DNA of 64,000 bases from Marinovum sp048263515. Its GTDB lineage: Bacteria > Pseudomonadota > Alphaproteobacteria > Rhodobacterales > Rhodobacteraceae. Numbering within the stretch: the first letter of the stretch is position 1; every line of letters starts with the position of its first letter. Below the pieces are notes generated by a model, which was not told the DNA's origin, did not search any database, and saw only the letters and a list, made by a program, of their open reading frames with translations. Both the position numbers and the translations under genes were made by a program. Below, in pieces: positions 60,010 through 64,000 of the stretch. The stretch covers positions 62,001 through 126,000 of the forward strand of contig NZ_JBLXEC010000009.1 of assembly GCF_048263515.1 (NCBI RefSeq). Reading direction: 5' to 3'.

Positions 60010-60651
60010 ATGAGACTGATAATTGCTGCTTTAGCGGCCGTGGTACTGGGGCTCCCAGGTCACGACGCCGGTGCCGAACTGCGTCCGAACGAGGTCGGTA
60101 GCCTGATCCAGCTGGAGCGTCAGGGGCTCAAATCCGTGCCCAAGGGCACACTCAAATGGGCGCTCGGCGCCAACCAGTCGGCCAAGGCCGGCACTGTCAC
60201 CTACGACGAGGCCTGGCTCAAGAGCCTGCCGAACGGCAAAGGTGGCGAGCAGTTCTCCTGCCTGGCCGAAGCGCTCTACTTCGAAGCGCGCGGCGAGAGC
60301 ATCAAGGGCCAGGTTGCCGTTGCCGAGGTCATTCTCAACCGCGTCGAGAGCAATAAGTTCCCCGATACGGTCTGTGGCGTGATCAACCAGGGCACCGGTC
60401 GGAAATATGCCTGCCAGTTCACCTATACCTGCGACGGCCATGCCGAGAAGGTCAGCAATCCCAAGGCCTATGCCCGGGTTGCCAAGATCGCCAAGGCCAT
60501 GCTGAGCGGCATGCCGGCCAAGCTGACCGATGGCGCGACCTACTATCATACCACCGCCGTCAATCCGAACTGGGCACGGGTCTTTGCCCATACCACCACC
60601 ATCGGTGTGCATCGCTTCTACCGCGAAAACACCCGTCTTTCGCAGAAATAA
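60010..60651 (+). CDS. Cell wall hydrolase (SleB/CwlJ type)
   Basis: A 213-residue exported enzyme. Signal peptide 1-22. The hydrolase_2 domain starts FSCLAEALYFEARGES near residue 80 and continues with VAEVILNRV, CQFTYTCDG and GATYYHTTAVNPNW. In spore formers this family degrades cortex; in proteobacteria its members trim peptidoglycan. ATG at 60010 (MRLIIAALAAVVLG). Direct repeats TTGCACTGCGGC and TTGCCCTGCGGC at 59886 and 59904 lie upstream. Confidence 0.87.
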   Translation: MRLIIAALAAVVLGLPGHDAGAELRPNEVGSLIQLERQGLKSVPKGTLKWALGANQSAKAGTVTYDEAWLKSLPNGKGGEQFSCLAEALYFEARGESIKGQVAVAEVILNRVESNKFPDTVCGVINQGTGRKYACQFTYTCDGHAEKVSNPKAYARVAKIAKAMLSGMPAKLTDGATYYHTTAVNPNWARVFAHTTTIGVHRFYRENTRLSQK

Positions 60652-60685
60652 CTGCAGGGACTGTTCGCCCGTCGGGGCGAAACCG

Positions 60686-60749
60686 CCGGTTTTGGGTCTG
60701 CCAGCGCGGCAGGATAGCTGCTAGAGACGGGCGGCAGACCCAAAGCCGG
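60686..60749. promoter_or_regulatory. Large inverted repeat ahead of folB
   Basis: CCGGTTTTGGGTCTGCC (60686-60702) pairs with GGCAGACCCAAAGCCGG (60733-60749), one T-G pair, 30-nt loop. It ends 9 nt before the folB ATG and would cover its weak ribosome site, or stop transcription from the upstream gene. No T run follows. Confidence 0.6.
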
Positions 60750-60758
60750 AACTTCAAG

Positions 60759-61691
60759 ATGAGTCAGGACATCCATCTCGCATTCGCGCATCCGTCGGAA
60801 CGCGCCGCCGCCACCGAGGGCGAGGCGCCGCGCGACCGGATATCTCTGCGCGATCACATCGTCGAGGTCGAGATCGGCGCCTTTCAGTCCGAGCGCGGGC
60901 TGACCCAGCGGGTCTGTTTCAATGTCGTGGTCGAGGTCGCCCGTGCCGGCGACCGGGTCGACGACGACGTCGACCGCATCCTCAGCTATGACAAGGTGAC
61001 CGAGGCCATCGCCCACGAACTGGCCGAGGAACGACTGAACCTGCTCGAGACCCTGGCCGAGCGGGTGGCCGAGCGCATCCTTCTGGAGCCGCAGGCAATG
61101 CGGGTCTTCGTGCGGATCGAAAAGCTCGACCGTGGCCCCGGCGCGCTTGGCGTCGAGATCGTGCGCAGCCGCGGCGACGTCGATCCCGAGCATGTGGCGG
61201 CCCTCACCGAGGAGCATCCGCATCCTCGCGTGGTCTACCTTTCGAATGCCGCAATTTTGTCGCCCAACCTGCCGGGCTGGCTCGACTGGCTGGCGGGGCA
61301 GGCGGCGCCGGCGGTGCTCTGCGTCGGACTTCCCGATGGTCCGCGTCCGCAGGCCGCTCATCCGCTGGCGCAGCGCCGCGTCGACCTTCTGGCGATCGAG
61401 CAGAACGGCTGGGTGCTGGCGGCGCGCGATCCGCGCTGCGTGGTGGTGACCAGTTGGACCGAACTCGATTGGGGCATGAAGCACGACCAGATAAGCCTCT
61501 GGGCGCCCTCGAAGATCGTGCTCGACGCCGTCGAAGGCCCGAAGACCCAGCCACGCGACAGCGTGGCGCTGGCGGCCTGGCTGGCCGAGCAGCTCGATGC
61601 CCTGGAATTGCTCGTCATCGGCGAAGACCTGCCCGAAACCGCTGGACCCGGCGCCCGGGCCGTCGATGCGGCATCTGCACTGCTTGCATGA
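60759..61691 (+). CDS. folB: Dihydroneopterin aldolase FolB with an extra C-terminal domain
   Basis: A 310-residue protein. The first about 130 residues are FolB (RDHIVEVEIGAFQSERGLTQ, then DRILSYDKVTEAI and RVFVRIEKL), which makes 6-hydroxymethyl-dihydropterin in folate synthesis. The remaining about 180 residues (from VVYLSNAAILSPNLPGWLDW) form an additional domain I cannot name. It has no clear HPPK motif, although folK is missing between folB and folP. The next gene, folP, starts 27 nt after the stop. The ribosome site is weak and lies beside a large inverted repeat. Confidence 0.86.
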   Translation: MSQDIHLAFAHPSERAAATEGEAPRDRISLRDHIVEVEIGAFQSERGLTQRVCFNVVVEVARAGDRVDDDVDRILSYDKVTEAIAHELAEERLNLLETLAERVAERILLEPQAMRVFVRIEKLDRGPGALGVEIVRSRGDVDPEHVAALTEEHPHPRVVYLSNAAILSPNLPGWLDWLAGQAAPAVLCVGLPDGPRPQAAHPLAQRRVDLLAIEQNGWVLAARDPRCVVVTSWTELDWGMKHDQISLWAPSKIVLDAVEGPKTQPRDSVALAAWLAEQLDALELLVIGEDLPETAGPGARAVDAASALLA

Positions 61692-61718
61692 CCGGCAGGA
61701 TTGGACCAAGGACAGGGC

Positions 61719-62738
61719 ATGACCGTGTCGCGTGACGTATATTTCCGCCCGCTGTTGCAGCGCGGCGGGCCTCGCCCGGAGGGGGCCGTGCCTCTGGCCG
61801 GCGGCCCCGGCTGGTTTGTTCTGGCCGAGCGGCTGACCCGCAAGGGCAGCCAGGGCTTCGTGGCGGCAGGCGACCTGCCCGAAGACGTGCTGCAGGCGCT
61901 GAGCGCGCCGCGCCCGCCGATTGCCGGTCTGGGCATGGACCGTCCGCGGCTGATGGGCATCCTCAACGTCACGCCTGACAGCTTCTCCGACGGCGGCCGC
62001 CACGACGGCATCGAGGCCGCTCTGGCCCATGGCCGGCAGATGGCCGAGGCCGGCGCCGACATCATCGACATCGGCGGTGAAAGCACCCGCCCCGGCGCGG
62101 TCGACGTGCCAGAGGGCACCGAGATCGACCGGGTGGCGCCGGTGATTGCCGCCTTGAAGGATGCCGTCGACCTGCCGATCTCGATCGACACCCGCAAACG
62201 GGCAGTGGCCGAGGCGGCGGCAAGCGCCGGCGCGGCGCTGGTCAACGATGTCTCTGGCTTCACCTTCGACGCGGGCCTTGCGCCGTTCTGTGCCGAGGCG
62301 GGCCTGCCGGTCTGCATCATGCACACCAAGGGCACGCCGCAGACCATGCAGGACGACCCGCGCTACGACAACGTTCTGCTCGAGGTCTATGATTTCCTGG
62401 CAGAGCAGATCGCCCTGGCCGAGGCCACCGGCATCCTGCGCGACAGGATCGTCGCCGATCCCGGCATCGGCTTCGGCAAGACCAACACCCACAACCTCGC
62501 GCTGCTGGCCGGGTTGAGCCTGTTTCACGGACTGGGCGTGCCTTTGCTGCTGGGCGTCTCGCGCAAGGGGCTGATCCGCGATATCGGCCAGGCGCCGAAT
62601 GCCCGCGACCGCATGCCGGGCTCGGTGGCGGTGGCCCTTGCCGGGGTTGCGCAGGGCGCACAGATCCTCAGAATTCATGATGTGGCTGAAACCAGACAGG
62701 CCTTGCGGCTCTGGCTGGCGATCGAGGATGGGCTCTAG
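61719..62738 (+). CDS. folP: Dihydropteroate synthase
   Basis: A 339-residue enzyme joining p-aminobenzoate to the pterin; the target of sulfonamides. Motifs: GILNVTPDSFSDGG near residue 80, GADIIDIGGESTRPGA near 115, ISIDTRK near 152, NDVSGF, MHTKGTPQTMQ and GVSRKG near 285. It has about 75 extra N-terminal residues (VYFRPLLQRGGPRPEGAVP...) compared with short FolP, as seen in relatives. ATG 61719 follows AAGGAC. glmM starts 4 nt later. Confidence 0.95.
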   Translation: MTVSRDVYFRPLLQRGGPRPEGAVPLAGGPGWFVLAERLTRKGSQGFVAAGDLPEDVLQALSAPRPPIAGLGMDRPRLMGILNVTPDSFSDGGRHDGIEAALAHGRQMAEAGADIIDIGGESTRPGAVDVPEGTEIDRVAPVIAALKDAVDLPISIDTRKRAVAEAAASAGAALVNDVSGFTFDAGLAPFCAEAGLPVCIMHTKGTPQTMQDDPRYDNVLLEVYDFLAEQIALAEATGILRDRIVADPGIGFGKTNTHNLALLAGLSLFHGLGVPLLLGVSRKGLIRDIGQAPNARDRMPGSVAVALAGVAQGAQILRIHDVAETRQALRLWLAIEDGL

Positions 62739-62741
62739 AAG

Positions 62742-64000
62742 ATGACACGCAGTCTGTTTGGCACTGACGGAATTCGCGGCACGGCAAACGACGATCCGAT
62801 GACGGCGGACATGGCGCTGCGGCTTGGCGCCGCCGCCGGGCGGTATTTCCGTCGGGGTCATCAGGGTGTGCACCGGGTGGTGATTGGCAAGGACACCCGC
62901 CGCTCGGGCTACATGTTCGAGACCGCGCTGACCGCCGGGCTGACCTCGACCGGCATGAGCGTGCTGCTGCTGGGCCCGGTGCCGACGCCGGCGGTGGGTC
63001 TGCTGACGCCCTCGATGCGGGCCGACGTGGGCATCATGATCTCGGCCTCGCACAACCCGGCCGAGGACAACGGCATCAAGTTCTTCGGCCCCGATGGCTT
63101 CAAGCTCTCTGACGAGGCCGAGGCGGAAATCGAGCGGCTGGTCGAAGAGGGCGTCGAGCCCGCCAAGGCCCACAACATCGGCAAGGCCAAGCGCATCGAC
63201 GACGGCCGCTTCCGCTATCAGGAGCGGGTCAAGAGCACCTTTCCGACCGACATGCGGCTTGACGGCATGAAGGTGGTGATCGACTGCGCCAATGGCGCGG
63301 CCTATCGCGCCGCGCCGGAGGTGCTCTGGGAGTTGGGCGCCGAGGTGATCGCCATCGGTGTCGAGCCCGACGGCTTCAACATCAACGCCAACTGCGGTTC
63401 GACCAAGCCGCAGGCCGCCGCGGCGCGGGTGCTGGCCGAGGGCGCCGACGTCGGCATCTGCCTTGACGGTGACGCCGACCGGGTGATCATCATCGACGAA
63501 AAGGGCAAGGTGGCCGACGGCGATCAGATCATGGCGCTGATGGCGGCGCAATGGGCCGAGGAAGACCGGCTGCGGGGTGGCACGCTGGTGGCCACGGTGA
63601 TGTCGAACCTCGGGCTCGAGCGGTTCCTGCAGGCCAAGGGTCTGCGGCTCGAACGTACCGGCGTCGGCGACCGCTACGTGGTCGAGGCGATGCGCGCCGG
63701 CGGCTGGAACCTCGGTGGCGAGCAGTCGGGCCATATCGTGATGACCGATTACGCCACCACCGGCGACGGCCTGATGGCCGGCCTGCAGTTTCTTGCCGCG
63801 ATGACCCGCACCGGCCGCCGCGCCAGCGAGCTTGCCAACAACTTCGACCCGGTGCCGCAGATGCTGAGAAACGTCCGCTTCGGCGCAGGCCAACTGCCGC
63901 TGGAGACCGAGGGCGTGAAGGCCGCGATCGCCTCGGCCGAGATCGAACTGAACGGCAAGGGCCGGCTGCTGATCCGCAAGTCCGGCACCGAGCCGCTGAT
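62742..64000 (+). CDS. glmM: Phosphoglucosamine mutase, 5' part (runs off the window)
   Basis: The first about 419 codons of GlmM, which converts glucosamine-6-phosphate to glucosamine-1-phosphate for cell-wall synthesis. It begins LFGTDGIRGTAND. The phosphoserine loop GIMISASHNPAEDNG is near residue 104, metal-binding DGDADR near 244, the sugar-binding GGEQSGH near 328, and KSGTEP at the window end is the phosphate-binding loop. The frame is open at base 64000. It starts 4 nt after folP, so it is in the same operon. Confidence 0.96.
   Translation, partial: MTRSLFGTDGIRGTANDDPMTADMALRLGAAAGRYFRRGHQGVHRVVIGKDTRRSGYMFETALTAGLTSTGMSVLLLGPVPTPAVGLLTPSMRADVGIMISASHNPAEDNGIKFFGPDGFKLSDEAEAEIERLVEEGVEPAKAHNIGKAKRIDDGRFRYQERVKSTFPTDMRLDGMKVVIDCANGAAYRAAPEVLWELGAEVIAIGVEPDGFNINANCGSTKPQAAAARVLAEGADVGICLDGDADRVIIIDEKGKVADGDQIMALMAAQWAEEDRLRGGTLVATVMSNLGLERFLQAKGLRLERTGVGDRYVVEAMRAGGWNLGGEQSGHIVMTDYATTGDGLMAGLQFLAAMTRTGRRASELANNFDPVPQMLRNVRFGAGQLPLETEGVKAAIASAEIELNGKGRLLIRKSGTEPL

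Noticed and set aside
60618..63893. Very long open frame on the minus strand, antisense to the hydrolase, folB, folP and glmM genes
   Set aside because: It mirrors the codon phase of well-supported genes in GC-rich DNA, is His/Gly/Arg-rich and has no family resemblance.

Overview
The window looks like a chromosomal segment from an alphaproteobacterium of the Rhodobacteraceae (Rhodobacterales; genus not determined). The DNA is GC-rich by eye. It carries a class I PHA locus with a PhaR regulator, a fused SecDF, an RpoH with the alphaproteobacterial LFFNLR box, small families typical of the group (DUF2842, DUF1206, DUF2065, DUF4112), a VPxPA-CTERM secreted protein, and an alphaproteobacterial LexA box (GAAC-N7-GAAC). 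I see no rRNA, tRNA, CRISPR array, prophage or intact insertion sequence. Most of the window is ordinary core genome.

Layout. 1-4.9 kb: 3' end of a Ca/Na antiporter, a small secreted protein, SecDF, an ExoD-family protein and DUF4112. 4.9-8.5 kb: a small membrane protein diverging from an RluA-type pseudouridine synthase, then rpoH and a Gfo/Idh oxidoreductase. 8.55-9.12 kb: two copies of a structured repeat. 9.1-14.7 kb: PHA metabolism (phaZ divergent from phaC, phasin, an HlyD-like protein, phaR). 14.8-24.5 kb, all minus strand: a polar amino-acid or polyamine-type ABC transporter, then two glutamine-synthetase-like ligases, a glutamine amidotransferase, a DadA/PuuB-like oxidase and a DegT aminotransferase, which suggests gamma-glutamylated amine catabolism. 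24.6-26.2 kb: two TerB-like genes flanking three more repeat copies. 26.2-31.2 kb: DUF1330, a Gfa-like protein, a periplasmic cyclic-nucleotide phosphodiesterase, and an AT-richer stretch with two secreted proteins. 31.2-37.5 kb: pyrG, secG, a membrane protein, purA, DUF2842, a DMT transporter and thiamine pyrophosphokinase. 37.6-39.7 kb: a large acidic low-complexity protein. 39.7-48 kb: sdaA, rpiA, gor, hflK-hflC-DUF2065, a DegP protease and a cold-shock protein. 48-52.4 kb: a lipoprotein, an SOS-box-controlled OB-fold fragment related to DnaE2, ferredoxin, a VCBS-like protein and a degenerate trypsin-like protein. 52.6-64 kb: glyQ, glyS with two small genes between them, a PPDK-like enzyme, a cell-wall hydrolase, folB (with an extra domain), folP and the 5' part of glmM.

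The main surprises are non-coding or regulatory: (i) five copies of a roughly 165-210 bp modular hairpin repeat at two loci; (ii) a 3'-end element with covarying stems, found four times within 40 nt after a stop codon and always in the same orientation to the gene; (iii) PhaR-like sites upstream of the phasin gene, at phaC and just ahead of the PPDK-like gene, suggesting that PHA status is coupled to pyruvate/PEP flux; (iv) a lone DnaE2-like C-terminal OB domain with a LexA box ending 2 nt before its ATG.
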